Shown piece after piece: positions 15,799-24,030 of a stretch of 32,818 bases of DNA. The position numbers and the translations under genes are program-made. This stretch comes from Phormidesmis priestleyi BC1401 (GTDB taxonomy: Bacteria > Cyanobacteriota > Cyanobacteriia > Leptolyngbyales > Leptolyngbyaceae). Every line of letters starts with the position of its first letter. The stretch's first letter is position 1. The stretch lies in contig NZ_LXYR01000052.1 in the NCBI RefSeq assembly GCF_001650195.1, positions 1 through 32,818 on the forward strand. Direction: 5' to 3'. The notes beneath the pieces were generated by a model. That model searched no databases, was not told the DNA's origin, and saw only the letters and a list, made by a program, of their open reading frames with translations.

Positions 15799-16650
15799 AT
15801 GTCTGAGTTTCAAGAGGATGTCCTGGCGATTACCTGGCATAAGATTAAATCCACTCGCACCCATATTTTGTGTGTCTGTCGGTTGCCACAAGAGGTGATA
15901 GATAGATGACTCCTAGAAATCTCCCTATGCCGCTCCAGAGAGATTGCTCTCATTGCCAGCTTAGATTTAGATCAAGTCGGCAACCTACATCCAAACCAGC
16001 TAGTTCCACTGTTGCAGTCTATTTTCCCAGGTGTGCGTGCCAATGCTCTGAGTGCGATCGCTCACCTTTCAACCAGTGAGAATTCTTTGACACATGACGA
16101 CCTCACGACCCTCTGCCAACTTCTATTCCAGGAAGAGAATCAAAACGTAGCACGGCTTTGGTGTAACTTAATTTCTCAATGGGTGAGGCAGCATCAGTGC
16201 GTTCCTCCGATCGTGCTAGATCTCCTCACTGAGATTCCCTCTCGCCTATCAGCGCAGCACTTGTTTGAAGGCGGCACTGCCCGTGCCATGATGGATGCTT
16301 TAAAGGCGATCGCCCAATCTGAGGCTCAATCTTTAGATTCAGCAGCACTGAGCCAAGTGGTCAGAAAGCTCCTGCTCTCGATTCACATCGTTCAGGTTAG
16401 AAATAGTGAGTCGGAAATGATCGATTTGCTGAGTGCCATGAATCGTCTCGATCGACAGCTTTTATCAATCCTGATTCACGAAGATTGTCCTTTAATAGCT
16501 AGGCACGGTTGGGTTCGGAATATTTTTGCGGTGGTCAAGACCATTCGACGAGTTGAGGGTCAACGCTCAGAGCTTTTGAACAATATTTTGGCGGCTGACT
16601 GGTGTACGCCCGAAATCAGGAGCGTCATCTTGGAAGTCCGAGGAGGCTAG
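15799..16650 (+). pseudogene. helical-repeat (HEAT-like) protein gene with an in-frame TGA
   Basis: One frame of 284 codons starts at the ATG at 15799 (MSEFQEDVLAITWHK) and ends at TAG 16648-16650. It is broken by a single TGA at 15907-15909. Either side reads as protein: EVIDR before, LLEISLCRSREIALIASLDL after. The long second part is all-helical with paired-helix units (VRANALSAIAHL, ARLWCNLISQW, ALSQVVRKLLLSI), suggesting HEAT/ARM-type scaffolds. No function can be assigned. A tryptophan codon (TGG to TGA) would fit the gap. It lies just upstream of the CRISPR operon on the same strand. Confidence 0.6.
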
Positions 16651-16700
16651 GCAAAATTAGACAGTCTTCACCAGCTTAATTTTTCCTACTTTTAATGAAG

Positions 16701-16739
16701 TGTGTATAATTTCGTAAGAGCCTCCGGAAAATACGGAGG
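16701..16739 (+). promoter_or_regulatory. candidate extended -10 promoter and following hairpin
   Basis: TGTGTATAAT at 16701-16710 is a good extended -10 with no clear -35. A hairpin CCTCCG/CGGAGG (16721-16726 and 16734-16739) follows without a T-run. It faces the cas10 operon about 350 bp downstream, with a repeat element between. Confidence 0.35.
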
Positions 16740-16754
16740 TGCTTGTGAAGTGTT

Positions 16755-16912
16755 TAGGATCGTGGATTAAATTAAGAGCCGGATTTGACCTCGCCCCAAC
16801 CCTCTCTCCAAGGAGAGGGAGCAAACGGGGTTAGGCAAGGGCTTTGCTCCACTTCGTGAGGAGGGCGAATCCGGCTTGTACAATTCCCGAAGTTATTTAA
16901 TCCACGACCCTT
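16755..16912. mobile_element. 158-bp MITE-like element with terminal inverted repeats
   Basis: Ends 16755-16774 and 16893-16912 are inverted repeats, 17 of 20 bases matching, around TCGTGGATTAAAT. A second pair lies inside: AGCCGGATT (16777-16785) with AATCCGGCT (16868-16876). No coding frame. It sits in the leader of the CRISPR effector operon, between the candidate promoter and cas10. No clear target duplication was seen. Confidence 0.55.
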
Positions 16913-17059
16913 AGTGACAACTCACACAAAATCAGATTGTTACGCTGGTCAGGATTGCCTGAGAAAAGATGAGTCCCTCAAAACTGATGAGTAAGTCCCT
17001 ATTAACAGGACGAACTATCGGAAGACTTTTATGCCCCTATCGTCTCCCGGACATTGCCG

Positions 17060-19399
17060 ATGCCCAATGTTATGCTTCCATCCCACAAGATTGCTCGTTG
17101 CATTTTGCAGGATGCTGCTTGGTTACTAGCACACTGGGCAGGTATTGATGCTCATGATCTTTGGGCTAATCTCGAATCGCCTAGTGAAGCTGAGATCGCT
17201 AAAGAAATCATCGGTTGGTCAGCTCAAACTCTAAATCCGCTTCAGCTAGTATTTGACTCTATCCACCTCAATCAAGAATCTAGCGATGTGACCCCCCGAT
17301 CTGCGCCAACCTATCGACCCGCGTGGGCGCTAGAAACGGAAAGGGAAGGCAGCGAACGCTATCCTCGCATTCCATATGCCCAAAATGCACCTTCTAATGG
17401 TCAATCGTTAGATTTACTACGCGGTAAGATCCGAGCCGCGATCGCAGATTTAGATTGGCAAAATCTAGCCCAACTCACCTTGTTTGTCGAAAAATTCGGT
17501 TCCCATCTCAGCGCTGGAGATCCTGATATTGCACTCATTGATTTAGCACGATCAACCGCCGCGATCGCTGCGGCACTCGCACAACAACCGCCCGGTGAAA
17601 AGCTGGCGCTGATCGGTGGCGATTTGATGGGGGTGCAAAAGTTCATCTACACTATCTCCTCAGAAGGAGCGCTTAAATCTCTGCGGGCACGCAGCTTTTA
17701 TTTGGAGCTAGCTGCTGAAGAGGTCGTACAGCAAATCCTAACAGAGTTGAATCTGCCCCGCACAAATGTAATTTATGCTGGAGCCAGCAAGTTTTATCTT
17801 CTAGTTGCTGCAACGGATGAGTTAGAGACCATCATCGAGCGAATTCAGAGCCAGTTTAACGAATGGTTGCTTGAAACGTTTCAACGTAAAGTCTTTTTGG
17901 CGATCGCGCTAGAGCCATTTCCCGCAGCACAGCTCAAATCTGTTTCGAGTCCTGATTCCACAACGACCCCGCTAGCTCAAATCTGGCAAAACGTGAATGA
18001 CCAGCTAACGGCTCAGGCATCCCGAAAATTTGCTGATCAGTTAGACGCACTCCTCAAAACACGAAACAGTCATCAGCCTTGTAAAGTTTGCCATCGCGAC
18101 GACGTGCCAGAGGAGAAACTACAGCGGCTTAGTAATTTTCCAGGCGAAGAGTCGGTTTTAGCGTGTGAAACCTGTCGGGAGATGTTTCAGTTGGGTAATC
18201 GCTTACCTGAAGTGAACGCATGGGTGCGATCGCCTAATCAATCCAATAGCTCAACCAAAACAGAGATTCAAGTACATCATCACTACTATCGTTCCGTTCC
18301 TCCTACCTACCAACCCGAACATGATGAGATAGTCTTCCAGATCAATAATTGGGATCTTGTCGCCTATTCTTCTAATCAGTTTGTGCCAATGCTTTTGGGA
18401 AATTATTTTAAAGAAAGCTCTGAAACTGGAGGATTCTTATCTGCGAATGAAATGGCAGAAGCGGCGAATGGAATTAAACGAGTGGGTTATCTGCGGATGG
18501 ATGTCGATCGCCTCAGTCAAATTTTCTCTAAAGGCTTGGGAAAGGGCTATACTCTGCCTCGCCTAGCTTGCCTGTCTCGACAGATGACCTACTTTTTTAA
18601 GGTTTATCTCAACAGTCTGGCGGATGCACGACAGCCGAACTTTATTGATCACTGCAATTCTCTGGGCTTTAAGCATCTACCCCATAAACCGCCTCAAGAT
18701 TCCAAAAAAGACTGCGACAAAAGAATGCGGAGAAATTTGTTGTTTATTTATGCCGGAGGCGATGATTTATTTGTCAGTGGTGCGTGGAATGAGACAGTAG
18801 AGTTTGCTTTTGATGTCTATCAAGCCTTTCGAGCATATACCGGACAGCATCCAGATATCACTCTCTCTGCGGGCGTTTGTATTGCTGGAGCCAAATTTCC
18901 GCTTTATCAAGCGGCAGACGAAGCTGGGGAGGTAGAGAAAATCGCTAAAGGAAACGGGCGCGATAGTTTCGCCACCTTTAATGCAGCCCTGAAATGGGAT
19001 GAATGGTTAGGCAACTGGAATCCAAAGGTGCTAGAGCCCGATGATTTGAATTATCTAAACTCTCCTGTCAAAGTAGACGAACCAGAACTCTTTGGAGTAT
19101 TTCCTTTTGTAGAAAAGCTCTTTGGGGAAGTCGGGCAAGGCTTTACGCGCAGTTTTGTCCGCAACTTGCTCAACACAGCCCAGATGCAAGAAGAAAAAAT
19201 TAAGGAGGCAAAAGAAAACCACCCTGACCAGGTGCAAGATATTCGATATTATTTGCACTTGCCCAAAGTTGCCTACACACTGGCGCGGCTACCAAACAAT
19301 ATTTTGGATGACTCCGATTTTCGGAAATCTCTTAAGAGTCCTTATAACGCTCCCTATTTTCGCGCGATCGCCACCTGGATCGAACTACTCAACCGCTAG
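17060..19399 (+). CDS. cas10: type III-A CRISPR Cas10/Csm1 (779 aa)
   Basis: Large subunit of the Csm complex; it makes cyclic oligoadenylate when target RNA is bound. From ATG 17060, the first palm is marked by GGDLMGVQKFIY (186-197) and SLRARSFYLEL. A zinc finger follows with C341, C344, C369 and C372 (CKVC, CETC). The second palm has RMDVDRL (479-485) and the cyclase motif GGDD (566-569). No HD dipeptide is visible in the N-terminal region, so the ssDNA nuclease seems lost. TTG at 17054 could also start it; neither has a strong ribosome site. It leads an operon with csm2-5, cas6 and the CHAT-SAVED gene. The Csm1 rather than Cmr2 identity follows from its gene partners. Confidence 0.93.
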   Translation: MPNVMLPSHKIARCILQDAAWLLAHWAGIDAHDLWANLESPSEAEIAKEIIGWSAQTLNPLQLVFDSIHLNQESSDVTPRSAPTYRPAWALETEREGSERYPRIPYAQNAPSNGQSLDLLRGKIRAAIADLDWQNLAQLTLFVEKFGSHLSAGDPDIALIDLARSTAAIAAALAQQPPGEKLALIGGDLMGVQKFIYTISSEGALKSLRARSFYLELAAEEVVQQILTELNLPRTNVIYAGASKFYLLVAATDELETIIERIQSQFNEWLLETFQRKVFLAIALEPFPAAQLKSVSSPDSTTTPLAQIWQNVNDQLTAQASRKFADQLDALLKTRNSHQPCKVCHRDDVPEEKLQRLSNFPGEESVLACETCREMFQLGNRLPEVNAWVRSPNQSNSSTKTEIQVHHHYYRSVPPTYQPEHDEIVFQINNWDLVAYSSNQFVPMLLGNYFKESSETGGFLSANEMAEAANGIKRVGYLRMDVDRLSQIFSKGLGKGYTLPRLACLSRQMTYFFKVYLNSLADARQPNFIDHCNSLGFKHLPHKPPQDSKKDCDKRMRRNLLFIYAGGDDLFVSGAWNETVEFAFDVYQAFRAYTGQHPDITLSAGVCIAGAKFPLYQAADEAGEVEKIAKGNGRDSFATFNAALKWDEWLGNWNPKVLEPDDLNYLNSPVKVDEPELFGVFPFVEKLFGEVGQGFTRSFVRNLLNTAQMQEEKIKEAKENHPDQVQDIRYYLHLPKVAYTLARLPNNILDDSDFRKSLKSPYNAPYFRAIATWIELLNR

Positions 19400-19420
19400 T
19401 CAATCTGCCATTAACAATCT

Positions 19421-19942
19421 ATGCCACCCACCGATTCAAAAGAATCTCAAAAACCCACTCCACCCAGCAAACTCACCGTGACCTCTGCTTCCAATCAATC
19501 TCGTACCAATCAATCAACCGCTCAATCTCAGAATCGCCCTGGAGACATCACAGCGACAATTATTCAACAAATTAACCAATCATCTGAAGGGTTCAGCAGC
19601 TATCCCATTCGGACGCTAGTGGAGCACGCTGAAGAATTTGGTAGTTATCTGCAACAGAACCAACTGAAAACAAACCAAGTGAGAAAGTTTCTGGATGCAG
19701 TAAATCAGATTAAGGCAGATCTGCGTGAGGATGAAGACTTCTCGAAAATTGAGACTGAAATTGTACTCCTTAAGCCTAAGTTAGCCTATGCTGCGGCACG
19801 TCAATCCTCGGTGCAAGCATTGAGCAAGGTCATGAGCGCAGCGATCGATAGAGTCCACAGCATTGATGATTTTCATCGCTTGGTGCAGTTCCTTGAATCG
19901 ACGATCGCCTATCACAAAGCTAGCGGAGGCAGAGACTCATGA
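19421..19942 (+). CDS. csm2: type III-A CRISPR small subunit Csm2 (173 aa)
   Basis: Cas11-type helical small subunit lining the target RNA in the Csm filament. The first 50 residues are S/T/Q/P-rich and probably disordered. The rest is helical, with the family pattern FGSYLQQNQLKTNQVRKFLD (about 73-92), ...LLKPKLAYAAARQ... and HRLVQFLESTIAYHKASGG at the end. It follows cas10 by 21 nt and overlaps csm3 by ATGA. The disordered N-terminal extension makes it somewhat longer than the usual 120-150 aa. Confidence 0.9.
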   Translation: MPPTDSKESQKPTPPSKLTVTSASNQSRTNQSTAQSQNRPGDITATIIQQINQSSEGFSSYPIRTLVEHAEEFGSYLQQNQLKTNQVRKFLDAVNQIKADLREDEDFSKIETEIVLLKPKLAYAAARQSSVQALSKVMSAAIDRVHSIDDFHRLVQFLESTIAYHKASGGRDS

Positions 19943-20895
19943 CTGTTGTAACAAGACCCCAGAAACCACTCGCTGGCAAAATTCGGATTGAAAGTACCCT
20001 ACTCGTCGAAACCGGACTACACATCGGCGGCGGCGGTGAAACGTTGGATATTGGAGGTTTAGACAAGCCTGTGATTCGCGATCCACTGACTCAGCAACCC
20101 TATCTACCAGGTTCGTCGATTAAAGGCAAACTGCGATCAATTCTAGAACGTCTACACAATAAGCCAGTCAACCGCAAAGGCAGCCGTGACACCTACCGCT
20201 ATGAAAGCGATGATGTTGTAGATGGCTACACTGAAATTAGTGCAAATCAGTTCGTAGCGTTTCAGGGGGCAAGTACTTGCCCAGTTAGTCGTCTCTTTGG
20301 CTCGACAGGGATTAAATGTTGGATTCCAACGAGCCACGTCACAGATGCTGTTGAATCAGACACAAAAACGCCAGAGCAGACAATCGCTGAGGTGAAGCAT
20401 ACGAAAGTGATTGGACGCAATGCCCCTGCAAGATTGATTGTGCGTGATTGTCATCTAGATCCACATTCGGCAGAAAAACTGAAGCGTGTTGACACTGGGT
20501 TATACATGACAGAGTGGAAGTTTGAAAATGGCATTGATCGCATTACATCTGCCGCAAACCCTCGGCAAGTAGAGCGCGTCCCTGCGGGTTCAGCATTCAA
20601 ATTTGAGCTAGTCTACACCATCGAGAACGAAAACCAAGTGGTTGAGGATTTGAAAAATCTAGCGATCGCACTGGCAATCTTAGAAGACGATGCCTTGGGT
20701 GGTCACGGCTCGCGCGGCTACGGCAAAATTAAGTTTCAACAAATTCAGTTCTTCTACCGCAGCCTTGATCAATACAAACTGATCGGTAAGAAGAGCGTCG
20801 ATTGGACTACACCCCTCGCCACGTTTGTCGATACCACAGCACTGCTTGGTGGCTTTGGCAGCATTGAGCAACAGTTGCCTCTGGGAGGCAACTAG
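19939..20895 (+). CDS. csm3: type III-A CRISPR Csm3 (Cas7 backbone and target RNase) (318 aa)
   Basis: Backbone RAMP that cuts target RNA every 6 nt. HIGGGGETLDIGGLDKPVIR (28-47) carries the conserved aspartate (D42, in the usual ID-x-PVI-x-DP block). YLPGSSIKGKLRSILE (55-70) is the RAMP signature, and GGHGSRGYGKI near residue 255 is the glycine-rich loop. With D42 kept, RNase activity is expected. Coupled to csm2 by ATGA; csm4 starts 1 nt after its stop. Confidence 0.94.
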   Translation: MTVVTRPQKPLAGKIRIESTLLVETGLHIGGGGETLDIGGLDKPVIRDPLTQQPYLPGSSIKGKLRSILERLHNKPVNRKGSRDTYRYESDDVVDGYTEISANQFVAFQGASTCPVSRLFGSTGIKCWIPTSHVTDAVESDTKTPEQTIAEVKHTKVIGRNAPARLIVRDCHLDPHSAEKLKRVDTGLYMTEWKFENGIDRITSAANPRQVERVPAGSAFKFELVYTIENENQVVEDLKNLAIALAILEDDALGGHGSRGYGKIKFQQIQFFYRSLDQYKLIGKKSVDWTTPLATFVDTTALLGGFGSIEQQLPLGGN

Positions 20896-20896
20896 C

Positions 20897-21943
20897 ATGA
20901 CCCACTGGAAGTTAATCAAGCTAGACTTTGGGCGAAACCCAGTCCACTTTGGTGACTTAGGCATCGGCATGGAGAAATCAGGTGAACGAGCTTACTCAGA
21001 TACGTTGTTTAGCGCCTGGGTCAGTTCTTACGCGCGGCTATTTGGTGGAGAGGCAGTGGAGCAATTATTTGCTCGATTTCCGAAGCAGGCACAATCTTCT
21101 CCGCTAGAGCCTCCTTTTCGGCTTGGTTCTACGTTTGTCTATTACAACGAAACGTATTATCTTCCTCGCCCGATCGAGCCTCCAAAAGGATATCCAGAAG
21201 ATAGTCTAGCCTTTGCAAAAGAATATAAGAAACTAACCTATTTGCCCCTGAAGATTTGGCAACGGTGGTATCAGGGAGAAGGTTTCACTGATGCAGATCG
21301 AGAAGAACTCGAACTCAAAGTGAAGCAACCAAAAACTTTCGGGAAACTTGAAGAAGCGAAAACATTTGACTACAGCAAAACGTTTCAATCACAGCGAGTT
21401 CCTAAAGTCAGCCTCGATCGCACCACTCGCGCCAGCAACTTCTACCATGTTGGCTTTGTCCAATTTCAGCCGGAAGCTGGGTTATATTTCCTGATTCACT
21501 TTCCCGAAGCTGATTCATCACTAGAAGACGAATTGAAAGCGGCGCTAGATTTCCTGGGAGATGAGGGGATAGGTGGAGAAAAGTCGAGTGGGGCCGGGCG
21601 ATTTACTGCTACTTGGCACGACTTGGACGAGGTATGGAAGAGTGTTGTTAACTTTAAGCAGTTCAACTTTCACGGTCTGATTAGCCTACTGTGGGAGCAT
21701 CCCTTTGCCTCTGAATATTTGCAAGGAGCGAGCTATGCTCTACAAGAACGAGGCGGCTGGATTGTCTCGCCTGTGTCTGGTCAGCAAGCGCGGCGACAGA
21801 CCGTGCAGATGTTTACTGAGGGTTCTGTGTTTCCGCAACCGATTAGCGGGATGTTAGCCAACGTTACACCGGGAAATTTCAAAGCACATCCCATCTATCG
21901 CAGTGGTATTAGTCTCAGCCTTCCTATTTATCTGGCATCCTGA
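20897..21943 (+). CDS. csm4: type III-A CRISPR Csm4 (Cas5 group) (348 aa)
   Basis: Caps the 5' handle end of the crRNA and joins Cas10 to the backbone. From the ATG at 20897 the N-terminal RAMP block reads PVHFGDLGIGMEKSGERAYS (about 15-34), followed by DTLFSAW, a Csm4 hallmark. GIGGEKSSGAGRF near residue 229 is the glycine-rich loop. The longer frame from 20825 only runs back into csm3. It ends 3 nt before csm5. Confidence 0.92.
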   Translation: MTHWKLIKLDFGRNPVHFGDLGIGMEKSGERAYSDTLFSAWVSSYARLFGGEAVEQLFARFPKQAQSSPLEPPFRLGSTFVYYNETYYLPRPIEPPKGYPEDSLAFAKEYKKLTYLPLKIWQRWYQGEGFTDADREELELKVKQPKTFGKLEEAKTFDYSKTFQSQRVPKVSLDRTTRASNFYHVGFVQFQPEAGLYFLIHFPEADSSLEDELKAALDFLGDEGIGGEKSSGAGRFTATWHDLDEVWKSVVNFKQFNFHGLISLLWEHPFASEYLQGASYALQERGGWIVSPVSGQQARRQTVQMFTEGSVFPQPISGMLANVTPGNFKAHPIYRSGISLSLPIYLAS

Positions 21944-21946
21944 CCT

Positions 21947-23233
21947 ATGCTTTCTTCCTCCACCTCTCTGACGAAGCCTCAGGCGCTAGATTCTTGCACG
22001 ATTCAGCTCACTAGCCCGATGTTACACATTGGTTCTGAAGTGCAGAAGCTGAGTCCGTTTGAATATGTGGCAACTTCTAAGTTTGTTTATCAACCGAATG
22101 CTGAGGTATTAGCGCGATCGCTTTATCAGCAAGGTCGATTACCAGATTATCTGGATACGATCAAGGAACGGCGATCAATCCTACCGATCCTAGAACAAGC
22201 ATTTGGTGAAGACTGGTCACAGGCGCAAGATGCTAGCGGTCAACCCATTTTTCCAAAAGTAACCCGAAGTTTGTGCTGGGCTGACTCCAAGCAGATTAGC
22301 GATCTCCGTCCTATGATTCGCAATGGCTATCGTCAACTCTACATTCCTGGCTCATCAATCAAGGGAGCAATTCGGACTGCGATCGCGTATCACCTGCTCA
22401 AAAATGCGGATCAGTTTCAAGTGCCGAAGCAGAAACGGATTAGCGCCATTGAACTTGAGCTTCAAAAGTCGATGGGCAGTCTGAGGCAGAAAGCCAAATT
22501 TGCTGATGATGCGCTATTTATGGATGCGTTGTTCAGTGACTTCCGGTTAGAGGGCGATCGCAGTAATGTGAGAACTGGACCTAACACTGATTTCATGCGA
22601 GCAATCAAGGTTACAGATTCTGAGCCGTTGATTGAGCAGAAGATTCCTCTGCCAAGCAGGAAAAATCGGTTTGAAAATCTGTCGATCACGGCTGAAGTAT
22701 TAGTTTCTAGCCGCTTTGGGGACTATCGCGCTAAATATCGAGCATCAATTTATGCTGAGTTAGCCCGCAATGTGCAGACCACGTTTACGATCACGCTTGA
22801 TCACCATCTTCTCAATCAGATGCAACATTTAGAAGGGACGAAAATTCCCTTTAAGTCTGTTGGTGATATTCTTCAGATTTGCCAAGCCTTCGCGCAAGAC
22901 CAGTGGGATGCAGAACATGACTATTGGCAGGATGTGCAAAACAATCCCAACCAGCGTGATCAGAATGGCAACAATCGCAATCTGGACACTGCTGCAATCC
23001 GCAATTTTTATGAAGCGACAACCTGCCCCTACGCGCTGCGATTGGGCTGGGGAAGCGGGATGAATGGTACAACAGTAGGCTTGTTGTTGGATGACCAATT
23101 GCGATCGCAACTCCGCGATACCTGTGGAATTAGAGCGCCTGGGTTTGAAGCTCCAAAGTCTAGACGAACAGTAGTCGGTTCCGACGGCACAATAAAATTT
23201 GTTCCAGGTTGGGTTAAATTCAAGGCTCTGTGA
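21947..23233 (+). CDS. csm5: type III-A CRISPR Csm5 (Cas7 group) (428 aa)
   Basis: Distal Cas7-like subunit of the Csm complex, involved in crRNA maturation. Starts MLSSSTSLTK; the first RAMP strand and loop are IQLTSPMLHIGSEVQKLSPF (19-38). YIPGSSIKGAIRTA lies at about 131-144, and a C-terminal glycine-rich LGWGSGMNGTTVGLLL at about 365-380. Length is a little above the usual 350-400 aa. Its TGA stop overlaps a GTG of the next frame; the cas6 ATG is at 23236. Confidence 0.92.
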   Translation: MLSSSTSLTKPQALDSCTIQLTSPMLHIGSEVQKLSPFEYVATSKFVYQPNAEVLARSLYQQGRLPDYLDTIKERRSILPILEQAFGEDWSQAQDASGQPIFPKVTRSLCWADSKQISDLRPMIRNGYRQLYIPGSSIKGAIRTAIAYHLLKNADQFQVPKQKRISAIELELQKSMGSLRQKAKFADDALFMDALFSDFRLEGDRSNVRTGPNTDFMRAIKVTDSEPLIEQKIPLPSRKNRFENLSITAEVLVSSRFGDYRAKYRASIYAELARNVQTTFTITLDHHLLNQMQHLEGTKIPFKSVGDILQICQAFAQDQWDAEHDYWQDVQNNPNQRDQNGNNRNLDTAAIRNFYEATTCPYALRLGWGSGMNGTTVGLLLDDQLRSQLRDTCGIRAPGFEAPKSRRTVVGSDGTIKFVPGWVKFKAL

Positions 23234-23235
23234 CG

Positions 23236-24030
23236 ATGCTTATCCGATCAACTTGGACATTAAAAGTAGCTGAACCAACGACGTTGCCGCGGTCGTATGG
23301 GCTGGAGTTGGTCAAGCAATTGCATCAGCGGTTAGGAATTGAAATGGGATCAGAGCAAATCCCTTCTACGACCTGCTCAGGAATTTTGGGCAATGTAACA
23401 GCATCCGGTGACTTTCTCACGTTTTATCCAGAGGAAAACTATCAACTAGCGCTCTGTGGGTTGCAGGAAAAAGCCTCGATCGCGATCGCATCTTTCGAGT
23501 TAGCGAATCATGCACTTGAATCTCGACTCGACTTGCTAGGAGCTAGGTTTCAAATTGTTGATCGAGTCGATGAAACTACCAGTTATGAAACGCTCTATCA
23601 CTTGTTAGTCGCGGCTGAACCCGAACCTACCTATCGGTTTGACCTCATATTTACCACCTCGACCGCTTTTTCTCAAAATCGCCTCCATTTACCATTGCCC
23701 GTCCCTGCTCTAATGTTTCACAGTTGGCTTGAACGCTGGAATCATTTTGCCCCCGTTTACCTAGGAAGCAGCGAACTAATCGATTATCTTGCGGCGGCTG
23801 TAGCGATATCGCGGCACAAAATCCAGACGCGCAGAGTGAGCGTTCACAGTAGCAAAATCACCGGATTCACGGGAGAAGTTTCTCTGAATATTCTATCCCG
23901 TGCTGATCCATTGCTTACCCATGTCGCAAACCTACTCATCAACTATTCCCAGTTCGCTGGAACAGGGATGAAAACCCGCTTGGGCATGGGACAGACAAAA
24001 ATAAAAATGAAGGAAAAGGATGATGAATAA
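23236..24030 (+). CDS. cas6: CRISPR pre-crRNA endoribonuclease Cas6 (264 aa)
   Basis: Processes the array transcript by cutting at the base of the repeat hairpin. It has the conserved central block LPLPVPALMFHSWLERWNHF (about 151-170) and ITGFTGEVSL. The C-terminal glycine-rich loop is FAGTGMKTRLGMGQT (about 240-254), the Cas6 signature. ATG 23236 is taken; GTG at 23230 would add two residues. It overlaps the CHAT-SAVED gene by 11 nt. A second Cas6 with an extra HTH domain lies at 26607-27725, so this one seems to belong to the effector operon. Confidence 0.92.
   Translation: MLIRSTWTLKVAEPTTLPRSYGLELVKQLHQRLGIEMGSEQIPSTTCSGILGNVTASGDFLTFYPEENYQLALCGLQEKASIAIASFELANHALESRLDLLGARFQIVDRVDETTSYETLYHLLVAAEPEPTYRFDLIFTTSTAFSQNRLHLPLPVPALMFHSWLERWNHFAPVYLGSSELIDYLAAAVAISRHKIQTRRVSVHSSKITGFTGEVSLNILSRADPLLTHVANLLINYSQFAGTGMKTRLGMGQTKIKMKEKDDE

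Noticed and set aside
17060-23233. Assignment of the effector complex to type III-B or III-D.
   Set aside because: The order cas10-csm2-csm3-csm4-csm5 with Csm-type motifs and no Cmr or Csx10-like genes fits III-A.
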